Part shown: positions 34,990-43,678 of the stretch, one piece after another
Layout of the letters: each line of letters starts with the position of its first letter
Position numbering within the stretch: position 1 is the first letter of the stretch
Source of the DNA: Bradyrhizobium rifense
GTDB taxonomy: Bacteria; Pseudomonadota; Alphaproteobacteria; Rhizobiales; Xanthobacteraceae
Direction: 5' to 3'
Length of the DNA stretch: 59,890 bases
Assembly (NCBI RefSeq): GCF_008123425.1
Contig: NZ_VSSS01000029.1
Location: 1 to 59,890 of the forward strand
Made by a program: the position numbers and the translations under genes
Notes under the pieces: model-generated
The model's database searches: none
The model's input: the letters and a program-made list of their open reading frames with translations, nothing else
What the model was told of the DNA's origin: nothing

Positions 34990-35812
34990 CGTGCCCTCCA
35001 CTGTGCGGCCGGCCGGCATCGGAGATCAGCTCCGGTCCGGGCCCCGGCGGAATGTGCTGGGTCGCGATCAGATCGAACAGCCGGGGATCATCCAGGCGAT
35101 AGGTCGGCCTGCCCCGCTCGATGCCCTGCTGCATCAGCTTCTTGTAGCTCTCCTCGTTCAGCACGGCACCGGACTTGGCGGTGTTCGCCACCCAGTCCGG
35201 AAAGGCGAGCGGCGAGATCACGTTGACGTCGAACATCATGTCCGGAAAACCGTCGCCGGAGAAATGCGCCGCCAGGCCCTGGAGCTTGCCTTCATTGTCG
35301 GCACGCAGGTTCAACCGCGTCACCATGCCGTTCATGGAGTAGATCATGCTGCCGAGCTGCGGGATGAAGAACACGTTCATCACGCTCGACGACGTCAGCT
35401 GAAAATTCAGCTCCGCGCCTGCCGGCACCGTCAGCGTGTTGACGGTGGCGATGCGCTGGTCCGGATAGATGAAGAGCCACTTCCAGTCGAGCGAGACAGC
35501 CTGGATGCGCACCGGGCTGCCGGTGCCCGGCACGGGCACTGCGGGATCGAGCTTATGCGAGCCGATCCATGCAACGCCGCCGAGCAGGATCACGGTCAGC
35601 GCGGGGATTGCCCACACCACCATCTCGACGCGTCCGGAATAGACGAAGTCAGGCTGGTAGCGCGCTTTGGTGTTGGACGCGCGAAACCAGAACGCAAAAG
35701 CCAAAATCGCGAAAATGGTTGGCACCACGATCGCGAGCATGATGAAGACGGAATCGACCAAAATCGTGCTGTTGGCCGCAGCCACGGGCCCTTGTGGATC
35801 AAGCAGATTCAT
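34979..35812 (-). CDS. cyoA: Cytochrome bo3 quinol oxidase subunit II
   Basis: A 277-residue protein with two transmembrane helices (IMLAIVVPTIFAILAFAFWF and MVVWAIPALTVILLGGVAWIG) and a periplasmic cupredoxin domain (SLDWKWLFIYPDQRIATVN, SVMNVFFIPQLGSMIYSMNGM). The CuA ligand set is absent, as expected for a quinol oxidase. E. coli CyoA has a cleaved lipoprotein signal before its NALLDPKG-like segment; here the ORF begins MNLLDPQGP, with no lipobox in any frame that joins it. The DNA upstream carries a 36-bp tandem duplication, so the native N-terminus may have been lost or moved. No good ribosome binding site precedes ATG 35812. Confidence 0.9.
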   Translation of the reverse strand: MNLLDPQGPVAAANSTILVDSVFIMLAIVVPTIFAILAFAFWFRASNTKARYQPDFVYSGRVEMVVWAIPALTVILLGGVAWIGSHKLDPAVPVPGTGSPVRIQAVSLDWKWLFIYPDQRIATVNTLTVPAGAELNFQLTSSSVMNVFFIPQLGSMIYSMNGMVTRLNLRADNEGKLQGLAAHFSGDGFPDMMFDVNVISPLAFPDWVANTAKSGAVLNEESYKKLMQQGIERGRPTYRLDDPRLFDLIATQHIPPGPGPELISDAGRPHSGGHDAR

Positions 35813-35844
35813 CGGCAAGCCACTGGCGGTTGGGAGTCCCCGAG

Positions 35845-35916
35845 ACGGAGCGTAACGCGAAAAGTACCCCCGCCGCAAACACGGAGCGTAACGCGAAAAG
35901 TACCCCCGCCGCAAAC
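35845..35916. repeat. Perfect 36-bp tandem duplication upstream of cyoA
   Basis: Two adjacent copies (35845-35880 and 35881-35916) are identical. Each begins ACGGAGCGTAACGCG and ends CCCCGCCGCAAAC. The unit is 12 codons long, so frames are kept through the array. It lies 33 bases from the cyoA ATG, inside its leader, promoter or lost N-terminal coding region. Confidence 0.95.
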
Positions 35917-36081
35917 GCAGTTGTGTGAAGACGGTTCCGCAACACGCTCGCTCGACTCCGGGCCGTCCCGCGCGGCGGCATGCAATTCCATGCGATGTCA
36001 ATGACATCCGCGCGGGACAGCTGGCCTTCTCACCTCTGCGCTCCATTGCTAGTTTGCACGAAAATATCGGGATGAAACGAC

Positions 36082-36894
36082 ATGCACGGCCCTGAGGACG
36101 ATGCCGGCCTCGCCGGCAAGGTGGCGCTGATCAGCGGCGGCGGGGCCGCGGGCGATGGCATCGGCAACGGCCGCGCTGCAGCAATTCTGCTCGCCCGTGC
36201 CGGCGTAAAAGTGCTGGTGGCCGATCGCGATCTCAAGCTTGCCGAACGCACGGTCGAGATGATCGCAGGCGAAGGCGGCACCGCCGCGGCGCATGGCGGC
36301 GACGTCACCAGCGAGGGCGATTGCAAGACGCTGGTCGAAGCCGCGCTCGACCGCTGGGGCCGGCTCGATTTCCTCGACAACAATGTCGGCATCGGCAGCC
36401 GCGGCAGCGTTGTCGATGAGGCGCCCGAGCAATACCGCCGCGTCATGCAGGTCAATGTCGAGACCATGTTCCTGCTCTCGAAGCACGCGATCCCCGCGAT
36501 GATCAAGACCGCCAAGGGCGGCGCCATCGTCAACATCTCCTCGATCTCGGCGCTGCGGCCGCGCGGACTCACGACTTACACCACCTCGAAGGCTGCCATC
36601 ATCGGGCTGACGCGCGCGATGGCCGTCGACCACGGCCGCGACAACATTCGCGTCAACTGCATCTGTCCCGGACCGATGTATACGCCGATGGTCTATGCCC
36701 GCGGCATGGGCGAGCAGGCCCGCGCCAACCGCGCCAGGGCCTCGCTGCTCAAGACAGAAGGCACCGGCTGGGACGTCGGCCACGCCGTCAAATTCCTGCT
36801 CAGCAATTTTGCGCGCTACATCACCGGCCAGGTGCTGGTGGTCGACGGCGGCGTGACGCTGCAGGCGCCCGAACGCGAGTCACAAGAACACTGA
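36082..36894 (+). CDS. SDR-family oxidoreductase
   Basis: A 270-residue NAD(P)-dependent short-chain dehydrogenase. The cofactor loop is SGGGAAGDGIGNGRAA, a slightly expanded version of the usual TGxxxGIG shared with the other SDR at 37466; NNVG, INISS-type IVNISS and the catalytic YTTSK are intact, and VVDGGVTL closes the fold. It is the first gene of a three-gene set (SDR, carboxymuconolactone decarboxylase-like, SDR) with gaps of 15 and 1 bases, surely one operon, suggesting catabolism of a ring or hydroxy compound. GGATGA precedes ATG 36082. Substrate unknown. Confidence 0.9.
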   Translation: MHGPEDDAGLAGKVALISGGGAAGDGIGNGRAAAILLARAGVKVLVADRDLKLAERTVEMIAGEGGTAAAHGGDVTSEGDCKTLVEAALDRWGRLDFLDNNVGIGSRGSVVDEAPEQYRRVMQVNVETMFLLSKHAIPAMIKTAKGGAIVNISSISALRPRGLTTYTTSKAAIIGLTRAMAVDHGRDNIRVNCICPGPMYTPMVYARGMGEQARANRARASLLKTEGTGWDVGHAVKFLLSNFARYITGQVLVVDGGVTLQAPERESQEH

Positions 36895-36909
36895 TGGAAG
36901 GAAGCACAG

Positions 36910-37464
36910 ATGGCCCGCTTGCCCTATCTCGAGGCCGACCAGGTCGCGCCCGAATATCGCGACATGCTCAAGCGCAACACGAATCTGCACAAGCTGCTGG
37001 TCAACTCGCCGGAGATGGCGCGTGCCTTCAACGGCATCGGCGGCTACATCCGCTTCAAGAGCAAGCTCGACCCGCGCCTGCGCGAGCTCGCCATCCTTCA
37101 GGTCGGCTGGATGGAGAAGTCGGAATACGAGTTCACCCATCATGTGAAGATCGGAAAGGAGTTCGGCGTCACCGACGAGGACATCGCCGGCCTGATAGCG
37201 GAGACAGAGGGCAAGCCGTCGAAGCTCGAGCCGCTCGCCAGCGCGATCCTCAAAGGCGCCCGTGAGATGGTGCGCGAGCTCGCCATGTCGGATGCGACCT
37301 TCGCCGAGATCAAGAAAGATCTCTCCGACGAGCACATGGTCGATCTCGTGCTCACCATCGCCTTCTATTGCGGCGTGGTGCGCGTGCTCGCCACCATGAA
37401 GATCGACAACGAACCCACTTACAAAGAGGTACTGCAGCAGTACCCGATCCCGGGAGTGAAGTGA
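36910..37464 (+). CDS. Carboxymuconolactone decarboxylase-family protein
   Basis: A 184-residue helical protein of the CMD/AhpD superfamily. The family core is recognisable as LRELAILQVGWMEKSEYEFTHHVKIGKEFGV. The AhpD-type CxxC pair is missing (the segment reads EKSEYEFTHH), so it is not a peroxidase-linked AhpD, and is more likely a hydrolase/decarboxylase-type or unknown CMD protein. It lies between two SDR genes in one operon; the next start is one base after its stop. Confidence 0.87.
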   Translation: MARLPYLEADQVAPEYRDMLKRNTNLHKLLVNSPEMARAFNGIGGYIRFKSKLDPRLRELAILQVGWMEKSEYEFTHHVKIGKEFGVTDEDIAGLIAETEGKPSKLEPLASAILKGAREMVRELAMSDATFAEIKKDLSDEHMVDLVLTIAFYCGVVRVLATMKIDNEPTYKEVLQQYPIPGVK

Positions 37465-37465
37465 C

Positions 37466-38266
37466 ATGCGCCTCAAGGACAAGGTTGCGATCATCGTCGG
37501 CGCCGGCCAGAGCCCCGGCGAGGGCATGGGCAACGGCCGCGCCACCGCGCTGACCTTCGCGCGCGAGGGCGCGAAGGTGCTGTGCGTCGACCATCATCTG
37601 GAATCGGCGCAGGAAACCGTCGATCTGATCGCCGCGAAGCAAGGCATCGCCGCGGCCTTCAGGGCCGACGTGACCAAATCTGCCGACATCACGGCGATGG
37701 TCGCCGACGCCAAATCGCGCTGGGGCCGCATCGACGTACTGCACAACAATGTCGGCGTCAGCCTGTCCGGCGGCGATGCCGAGCTGCTTCAGATCACCGA
37801 AGAAGCTTTTGACCGTGTCGTCGCCATCAATCTGAAGAGCTGCATTCTGGCGGCCAAGGAAGTGATCCCGATCATGCGCGCGCAGAGAAGCGGCGCCATC
37901 ATCAACATCTCCTCGATGGCCGCGATCACCACCTATCCTTACGTCGCCTACAAGGCGACGAAGTCGGCGATGATCGCCTTCACCGAACAGCTCGCCTACC
38001 AGAACGCCGAATACGGCATCCGCGCCAACGTCATCCTGCCCGGCCTGATGAACACGCCGATGGCCGTCGACACCCGCGCCCGCGAATGGCACAAGACCCT
38101 CGCCGAAGTCGAAGCCGAACGCGACAGCAAGGTCCCGCTGCGCAAGAAGATGGGCACCGGCTGGGACGTGGCGAATGCCGCGCTGTTCCTGGCGTCGGAC
38201 GAGGCGAATTTCATCACGGGCGTGACACTGCCGGTGGATGGCGGGGCGAGTGTGAGGCGGGGGTAG
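37466..38266 (+). CDS. SDR-family oxidoreductase
   Basis: A 266-residue short-chain dehydrogenase with cofactor loop GAGQSPGEGMGNGRAT, HNNVGVS, INISSMA, catalytic YKATK and PVDGGAS. It is related to the SDR at 36082 (same GxGNGRA loop and the GTGWDV segment near the end), so the operon carries two paralogues around the CMD gene. Such pairs often act on opposite stereoisomers or consecutive hydroxy/keto steps; here that is only an inference. A palindromic repeat begins eight bases after the stop. Confidence 0.9.
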   Translation: MRLKDKVAIIVGAGQSPGEGMGNGRATALTFAREGAKVLCVDHHLESAQETVDLIAAKQGIAAAFRADVTKSADITAMVADAKSRWGRIDVLHNNVGVSLSGGDAELLQITEEAFDRVVAINLKSCILAAKEVIPIMRAQRSGAIINISSMAAITTYPYVAYKATKSAMIAFTEQLAYQNAEYGIRANVILPGLMNTPMAVDTRAREWHKTLAEVEAERDSKVPLRKKMGTGWDVANAALFLASDEANFITGVTLPVDGGASVRRG

Positions 38267-38273
38267 ACCTTCT

Positions 38274-38416
38274 CCCTCTCCCCGTTCTTACGGGGAGAGG
38301 GTTGGGGTGAGGGGCCGCTTCCGCAGACACGGTAACAATTGGACTCGCGGAGAGTCCCCCTCACCCGGATCGCATCTTGCGATGCGATCCGGCCTCTCCC
38401 CGCAAGCGGGGAGAGG
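38274..38416. repeat. Mosaic palindromic repeat (REP/BIME-like)
   Basis: Three perfect stems in a row: CCCTCTCCCCG / CGGGGAGAGGG (38274-38301), GGATCGCATC / GATGCGATCC (38367-38390) and CCTCTCCCCGC / GCGGGGAGAGG (38393-38416). The outer stems are also complementary to each other, so the whole element can fold as one long hairpin. A related element is at 52666-52784. It fills the gap between the convergent SDR operon and the sugar dehydrogenase. Confidence 0.88.
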
Positions 38417-38446
38417 CGAAGGCAGCTCGCTCATCCCCGCGTGAGG

Positions 38447-39772
38447 CTAATGCGTCACCCGCCAGATCGTGCCGCCCGTGTCTTCCGAGATCAGCAGCGC
38501 GCCATCCTTCGCCACCGCAATCCCCACCGGACGCCCCCATACCTGGGTGTCATTCACGACAAAGCCCGTGGCAAAGTCCTCGTACTCTCCGGTCGGCTTG
38601 CCGTCCTTCATCCGGATGCGGATCACCTTGTAGCCGGTGCGCTTCGACCGGTTCCAGGAGCCGTGCTCGGCGGCGAAGGCGTCGCCCTGGTATTCGGATG
38701 GAAACTGCGTGCCCTGGTAAAAGGTCATGCCGAGCGAGGCAGAATGCGGCTGCACCAGCACATCAGGCACCGTCACCTTGTCCTTGAGGTCCGGCCGCGC
38801 GCCGGCGTGGCGCGGATCTTCGTTGTTGCCGATATAGAACCACGGCCAACCGTAGAAGGCGCCCTCCTTTACGCTGGTGACGTAGTCGGGCACGAGATCG
38901 TCGCCGAGGCCGTCGCGCTCGTTGGTCGAGCACCAGGGCAAGCCTGTCTGCGGCTGGATCGCGAGGCCGACGCAATTGCGGATGCCGGTGGCGTAGAGCT
39001 TGCGGTCCTTGCCTTCGGGGTCGAAGGACAGCACCGCCGCACGCTCGGCCTCATAGCCCCAGGAGGCGCCGACCGCCTGCGCCTTCGACCAGGCCTCGAG
39101 CCCGCCGGGCGGGCTCCCCATGCCCTCGGCGACATTGCTGGCGGAGCCGACCGACACCAGCATGCGCTTGCCGTCGGGCGTGAACACGATGTCGCGGGTG
39201 GAATGCCCAGAGCCCTGCGCGAGGTTCGCCACCACGACGTCAGCCTTGCCCGACGCCTTCAGGTCGCCGGCATGATAGGGAAACCGGACGACATTGCCGA
39301 TATTGGCGACATAGACCCATTGCGGATTATCGCCGTTCGGGAAGAAGGCGATGCCGAACGGGCGGCTCAGCCCGCTGGCAAAGACCTCGTTCGTGACGAC
39401 CTTGCCGCCCTCCCCAAAACGCAGCACGCGAATGCGCCCGGGCCCGGTCTCGGCAACGAAAATGTCGCCATTCGGCGCGACGCGCAGCACGCGCGCATCG
39501 GACAGGCCGTCAGTCAACAGCTCGATCTTGAATCCCTCCGGCACGAGCGGCGTGGCGCTGCCGCGTGCCGTCACGCGCGTGGCATTGGAGACCGACGGCG
39601 AGGCGCCGGGCTTGGCCAGATCCTGCGGGCGGATCAGCCTGACAACGCCGGGCTTGTCGGCTTGCCAGCTGCCATAGGCATCCTTGCCTTGCAGCACGGA
39701 CTCGGCCTGCGCGCCGGCGCAGGCAACCAACATCCAGGCGGGCACCATCATGTGCGAAACACGAGATATCAC
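38447..39772 (-). CDS. PQQ-dependent sugar dehydrogenase (sorbosone dehydrogenase-like)
   Basis: A 441-residue periplasmic beta-propeller protein of the soluble glucose/sorbosone dehydrogenase family. GTG 39772 is preferred since GGGAGGAAGG lies upstream, and it gives a leader with a hydrophobic core (VPAWMLVACAGAQA, residues 10-23). Conserved family segments: VFVAETGPGRI-like IFVAETGPGRIRVL, GLSRPFGIAFFP, ATGIRNCVGLAIQP, WCSTNERDGLGDDLVPDY and PFAAEHGSWNR-like DAFAAEHGSWNRS. These contain the PQQ/Ca-binding residues of the class. No PQQ biosynthesis gene is in the window. Electrons probably go to a c-type cytochrome. Confidence 0.88.
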   Translation of the reverse strand: MISRVSHMMVPAWMLVACAGAQAESVLQGKDAYGSWQADKPGVVRLIRPQDLAKPGASPSVSNATRVTARGSATPLVPEGFKIELLTDGLSDARVLRVAPNGDIFVAETGPGRIRVLRFGEGGKVVTNEVFASGLSRPFGIAFFPNGDNPQWVYVANIGNVVRFPYHAGDLKASGKADVVVANLAQGSGHSTRDIVFTPDGKRMLVSVGSASNVAEGMGSPPGGLEAWSKAQAVGASWGYEAERAAVLSFDPEGKDRKLYATGIRNCVGLAIQPQTGLPWCSTNERDGLGDDLVPDYVTSVKEGAFYGWPWFYIGNNEDPRHAGARPDLKDKVTVPDVLVQPHSASLGMTFYQGTQFPSEYQGDAFAAEHGSWNRSKRTGYKVIRIRMKDGKPTGEYEDFATGFVVNDTQVWGRPVGIAVAKDGALLISEDTGGTIWRVTH

Positions 39773-39954
39773 GTCGCCTTCCTCCCGGACTTTTTCTGCC
39801 AAATCCCACGTCAGCTCATGCCCGCACGATGTGCATTTGGTATGACCCATCGTACTGGAAAATGGCGCGGATCGGTGCAACAGATTGTAAGGGCACGACC
39901 GCCGGTTGCGGTCATCAAAGCTGCGGCATCGACGTCGCGATTGATGGGGTGATC

Positions 39955-41148
39955 ATGTGGGGATCGATCGTATCGGAATGGGCGAGCCTGCTGCTGCGCT
40001 GGCTTCATGTGGTGGCGGCGATCGCCTGGATCGGCAGCTCGTTCTATTTCATCGCCCTCGACCTTAGCCTCAAGCCCAGGAGCGACCTGCCGGACGGCGT
40101 GCAAGGCGAGGCCTGGCAGGTCCATGGCGGCGGCTTCTACCGGATCATGAAATATCTGGTGGCCCCTAGCCAGATGCCGGACGAACTGACCTGGTTCAAA
40201 TGGGAGGCCTACACCACCTGGCTGTCCGGCTTCGCGCTGATGGTGGTGGTGTACTATCTCGACGCCGATTTGTTCCTGGTCGACAAGTCGATCCTCGACC
40301 TCACGCCGATCCAGGCCGGATTGTTCAGCTTTGGTAGCCTAGCGCTGGCGTGGCTGCTCTATGAGGTCGCCTGCCGCACCGGGCTCGCACAGCGCGAGCT
40401 GCCCTTTGCCATCGGCGGCTATCTGTTCCTGGTCGCGCTGACCTACGCCTTCACCCACGTGCTGAGCGGCCGTGGCGCCTTCAACCAGATCGGAGCAATC
40501 ATCGGCACCATCATGGTGGCCAACGTCTTCACGGTGATCATCCCGAACCAGAAGAAGATCGTCGCCAGCCTGATCGCGGGCCAGGCGCCGGACCCGAAGC
40601 TCGGCAAGACAAGCAAGGAACGCTCGGTCCACAACAACTATCTGACACTGCCGGTCGTCGTGCTGATGATCAGCAACCACTATCCCCTGCTCTACGCCAC
40701 GCGCTTCAACTGGATCATCGTTGCGATCGTGCTCGCGCTGGGGCCGGTGATCCGTCATTTCTTCAACGAGGGCCACGCCGGGCGCAAATCGCCGTGGTGG
40801 GTGTGGGGCGTCGCAGCCGCGGGCGCGATCGCGATCCTCTTCCTGTCCGCAGCCGGCCCACGCGAGGTCAAGACGGGCGCGCTGTCGGCGCAGCCCACGG
40901 TCGCCAATGTCGAGGAGATCGTGATGTCCCGCTGCAGCATGTGCCACGCGACCGAACCGGTCTGGGCCGGCATCGTCACCGCGCCAAAGGGCATTTTGCT
41001 CGACGCGCCCGAGCATATCCACCGCAACATCCGCCTGATCGGCCGCGTGGCCGCCTGGTCCAATGCGATGCCGCCGGGCAATATCACCGAGATGACCAGC
41101 GAGGAGCGCGCCATTCTCGCCGCCTATATCAGCGAGCAGGATCGCTGA
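39955..41148 (+). CDS. puuD: Urate hydroxylase PuuD, membrane domain plus cytochrome c
   Basis: A 397-residue inner-membrane protein. The first 300 residues are mostly transmembrane helices (LLLRWLHVVAAIAWIGSSFYFIALD; KWEAYTTWLSGFALMVVVYY), matching the urate oxidase N-terminal domain. The C-terminal 90 residues contain a haem site CSMCH and the later Met of NAMPPGNIT, i.e. a cytochrome c domain. The known enzyme oxidises urate to 5-hydroxyisourate and passes electrons to the respiratory chain. Start ATG 39955 is preceded by GGGGTG; longer frames begin in the leader of the divergent gene. Hydroxyisourate hydrolase and OHCU decarboxylase genes are not nearby. Confidence 0.92.
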   Translation: MWGSIVSEWASLLLRWLHVVAAIAWIGSSFYFIALDLSLKPRSDLPDGVQGEAWQVHGGGFYRIMKYLVAPSQMPDELTWFKWEAYTTWLSGFALMVVVYYLDADLFLVDKSILDLTPIQAGLFSFGSLALAWLLYEVACRTGLAQRELPFAIGGYLFLVALTYAFTHVLSGRGAFNQIGAIIGTIMVANVFTVIIPNQKKIVASLIAGQAPDPKLGKTSKERSVHNNYLTLPVVVLMISNHYPLLYATRFNWIIVAIVLALGPVIRHFFNEGHAGRKSPWWVWGVAAAGAIAILFLSAAGPREVKTGALSAQPTVANVEEIVMSRCSMCHATEPVWAGIVTAPKGILLDAPEHIHRNIRLIGRVAAWSNAMPPGNITEMTSEERAILAAYISEQDR

Positions 41149-41175
41149 CGGCACAACGCGTCGATGCCGCATTTC

Positions 41176-41192
41176 GCGGAATGAAATTCCGC
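41176..41192 (+). terminator. Terminator-like hairpin after puuD
   Basis: GCGGAAT (41176-41182) pairs with ATTCCGC (41186-41192) over a 3-nt loop, 28 bases after the stop codon. There is no clear T-run. Confidence 0.45.
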
Positions 41193-41295
41193 TTCCCCCG
41201 CCGATTTGAAAATGACTTGATCGCCCATCCGGCGTAGACAGGACCAGCGGCCGCGGGCCGTCCAAAGTCAGTTTGCAATTGCCGGGAAAATCACA

Positions 41296-42153
41296 GTGGC
41301 CCTCAAGAACATCATCGGGATCGACCACGCCGTGGTCATGGTGCAGGACCTCGACAAGGCCGCCGAAAACTACAGGCAGCTTGGTTTCACGCTGTCGCCG
41401 CGCGGCACCCACAGCGCGCATATGGGCACCGGCAACTACACCATCATGTTCGATCCGGACTATATGGAGCTGCTCGGCGTGCTGGTGCCGACCGAACACA
41501 ATGCGCCCGCGCGCGCCTTCGTCGAGCGGCACGGTGAAGGCATCGAGCGCATCGCCTTCACCGCGGTCGATTCCGCCGCCGGCGCCGAGGAGATCCGTGC
41601 ACGCGGCCTCACACCGATCGGCCCGACCGATTTCGAGCGGCCCGTCACGCTGCCGAACGGCACGGTCTCGGCCGCCAAATTCCGCACCTTCATGTGGCCG
41701 ACCGCGGAAGCGCCCGGCGGCGTTCGCATCTTCGCTTGCCAGCACAAGACGCGCGAAACCGTTTGGATTCCTGAATTGATGAAACACGCCAATGCGGCGA
41801 AGCGGATCAGCGAGGTGCTGATCGCGACGCCCGAGCCCGCGAAGGAAGCAGCCCATCTGGCGCGGCTGATCGATCGCGAGCCGAAGGCAGAAGCCGACGG
41901 TGCTGTGACCGTGACCTCCGGCGGCGATCGCGCCGATTTCGTCTATCTGACGCTGGATCAGCTCGGCAAACGCTATCCCGGCGTGCCGCTCGCAGGCCTC
42001 TCCGAGCGCGGCGGCGCGGCGCTGGTGCTCGTCAGCGACGATCTCGCAGCGACCGAGAAGGCGCTGAGCTCAGTGGCTATCCGCAGCGGAGCCGCGATCG
42101 TCGTGCCCCCGGCCAAGGCCAACGGCACCCTGCTCGCCTTCATTTCCGGCTGA
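41296..42153 (+). CDS. VOC-superfamily (glyoxalase-like) protein
   Basis: A 285-residue protein with an N-terminal VOC module (IIGIDHAVVMVQDLDKAAENYRQLGFTLSPRG) that includes the metal-site His, and a second, more diverged half. It resembles glyoxalase-like domain proteins of the PF13468 type, whose reactions are mostly unknown. Start GTG 41296 was chosen with GGGA upstream. It is 147 bases after puuD and probably separate because of the hairpin between them. No signal peptide. Confidence 0.82.
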   Translation: MALKNIIGIDHAVVMVQDLDKAAENYRQLGFTLSPRGTHSAHMGTGNYTIMFDPDYMELLGVLVPTEHNAPARAFVERHGEGIERIAFTAVDSAAGAEEIRARGLTPIGPTDFERPVTLPNGTVSAAKFRTFMWPTAEAPGGVRIFACQHKTRETVWIPELMKHANAAKRISEVLIATPEPAKEAAHLARLIDREPKAEADGAVTVTSGGDRADFVYLTLDQLGKRYPGVPLAGLSERGGAALVLVSDDLAATEKALSSVAIRSGAAIVVPPAKANGTLLAFISG

Positions 42154-42232
42154 TTTGAACCAATTCTTTAACGCGCGTTTACCCGGCGGCTCTAGGATTC
42201 CTGGCAGTCCAAGTCGCCCCGGGGCCACGCGC

Positions 42233-42508
42233 ATGTTCAAAGAGGAATCGCCGATCGCCTACGACGCGCCGGCCGAACTGAAGAAGTGGCCGTCGCTGAA
42301 GGGCGAGAGGCAGAAGGACAGAGGTCCGCCCTATCTCGTCTACAACGGCACGCTGGCCGATTGCGTCCGCGAGCTGATCGGAAAGCCGATCAAGGGCATC
42401 TCGCTGTACGACATCATGACGAAACCGCAGCCGGCTTTCGACCAAACTGTGTTGTCGCCCGGCGATGCCGCCGAGATCGCAATGCGCAAGGATTTCCCCA
42501 AGGTGTAA
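42233..42508 (+). CDS. Small conserved-type hypothetical protein
   Basis: A 91-residue soluble protein with no recognised domain: charged, no signal or membrane segment, one Cys (LADCVRELIGKPIKGISLYDIM). The codon usage looks coding (mostly G/C at third positions). Start ATG 42233 was chosen because translation upstream from 42155 gives a basic, Pro/Ser-rich stretch with no homology-like character. A hairpin (42557-42578) follows the stop by 49 bases. Confidence 0.6.
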   Translation: MFKEESPIAYDAPAELKKWPSLKGERQKDRGPPYLVYNGTLADCVRELIGKPIKGISLYDIMTKPQPAFDQTVLSPGDAAEIAMRKDFPKV

Positions 42509-42556
42509 CCGCCGGGGCTTCCCGCAAGACCGTTTGCAGTCCTGAGTTTCCCTGCG

Positions 42557-42578
42557 GCTCCCGTAGAACCGCGGGAGC
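42557..42578 (+). terminator. Hairpin after the small hypothetical gene
   Basis: GCTCCCG (42557-42563) pairs with CGGGAGC (42572-42578) over an 8-nt loop. It is a plausible terminator, though only weak T content follows. Confidence 0.45.
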
Positions 42579-42720
42579 AACGTTGCGTTTTCTGCGATGG
42601 GAACACCGTACTAACACCGGCCGTCTCGCGGAATCGCAGCTTCGCCGCAATTACGGTTAAGAAGTCCTTGTCACCGGCGCGCGCTGGGCGTTCCCCCACA
42701 GTTCGAGGACTTTTACCGAG

Positions 42721-43677
42721 ATGCGATTTCTCGTCGCGGCTTGCGCTGCGCTCCTGATTCTGATGTGCGACGTCAGCACGCCGCCCACCTCGCAGGCTTC
42801 CTACTTCGACAACGCAACGCCCAAGGCCGATCGCGCGCCCTCGCTGGTCCCCCTCGTCGAGCTGTTTCTTGCAAGCGTGCAGGCCATCGAACTCGCCAAT
42901 GCGCGCGCATCGTACGAGGAGACGATCGAGCCGCCGCGCGCGGTCGAAACGATCATGCAGGCTCCGGCGTCGCCGACCGAACAATTCTGCCGTGCGCTGA
43001 AGGAAGCGGCCGAGGAGAGCGGCATTCCCGTGCCGTTCTTCGCCCGCCTGCTCTGGCAAGAGAGCCGCTTTCGTTCCAACGAGGTCAGCCAGGCCGGCGC
43101 CCAGGGAGTTGCGCAATTCATGCCGGAGACCGCCGCCGAGGTCGGGCTCGATGATCCCTTCGATGCCATGAAGGCTCTGCCGGCATCGGCAAAATTCCTG
43201 CGCAAGCTCCGCGACGATTTCGGCAATCTCGGCCTTGCCGCAGCCGCCTACAACGCGGGCCCGGGTCGCATCCAGAAATGGCTCGCCAAGGAGAGCGAGC
43301 TGCCGCGTGAGACGCGCGACTATGTTCGCATCATCACCGGCACCAGGGCTGAGGACTGGATCGAGCGCTCGGAAGCGCTGGCGATCCGGATCGACCTGCC
43401 GCGCGAGGCGCCTTGCGAAGGCGTCGGCAGCCTGTCCAAGACCAGGGACGTCGCCTGGGTGCGCGCGAACCTCACGCCCTCGACGGCCACCATCATTCGC
43501 AAGGCCGAGCAATTGGCGGCGCGGCTCTCGGCGAACCGCGCCCGCAAGCGCCTTGTTGCCCTGCTCCACAAGAACGGCGCAGCCCACGGCCGAGCGCGCA
43601 GCATGATCGCGGCCCGCGCGAAGGGTACGAAGGCTCACGCCATCCGTATCGCGGCGCGCGAGCGCTCCTCGGGCTAA
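42721..43677 (+). CDS. Lytic transglycosylase (SLT domain) secreted protein
   Basis: A 318-residue exported peptidoglycan-cleaving enzyme. A signal peptide of about 26 residues is followed by a 50-residue linker and an SLT domain at about residues 92-200 with the catalytic Glu in LLWQESRFRSNEVS, then GAQGVAQFMPETAAEVGL and AAAYNAGPGRIQKWL. The C-terminal 120 residues are basic (many Arg/Lys) and of unknown function. It converges with the cupin gene; only one base separates the stops. Confidence 0.9.
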   Translation: MRFLVAACAALLILMCDVSTPPTSQASYFDNATPKADRAPSLVPLVELFLASVQAIELANARASYEETIEPPRAVETIMQAPASPTEQFCRALKEAAEESGIPVPFFARLLWQESRFRSNEVSQAGAQGVAQFMPETAAEVGLDDPFDAMKALPASAKFLRKLRDDFGNLGLAAAAYNAGPGRIQKWLAKESELPRETRDYVRIITGTRAEDWIERSEALAIRIDLPREAPCEGVGSLSKTRDVAWVRANLTPSTATIIRKAEQLAARLSANRARKRLVALLHKNGAAHGRARSMIAARAKGTKAHAIRIAARERSSG

Positions 43678-43678
43678 A

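Noticed and set aside
35799..35981. 61-residue ORF with hydrophobic repeat upstream of cyoA
   Set aside because: Stops before the cyoA frame and exists only because of the 36-bp duplication; kept as part of the finding, not as a gene.
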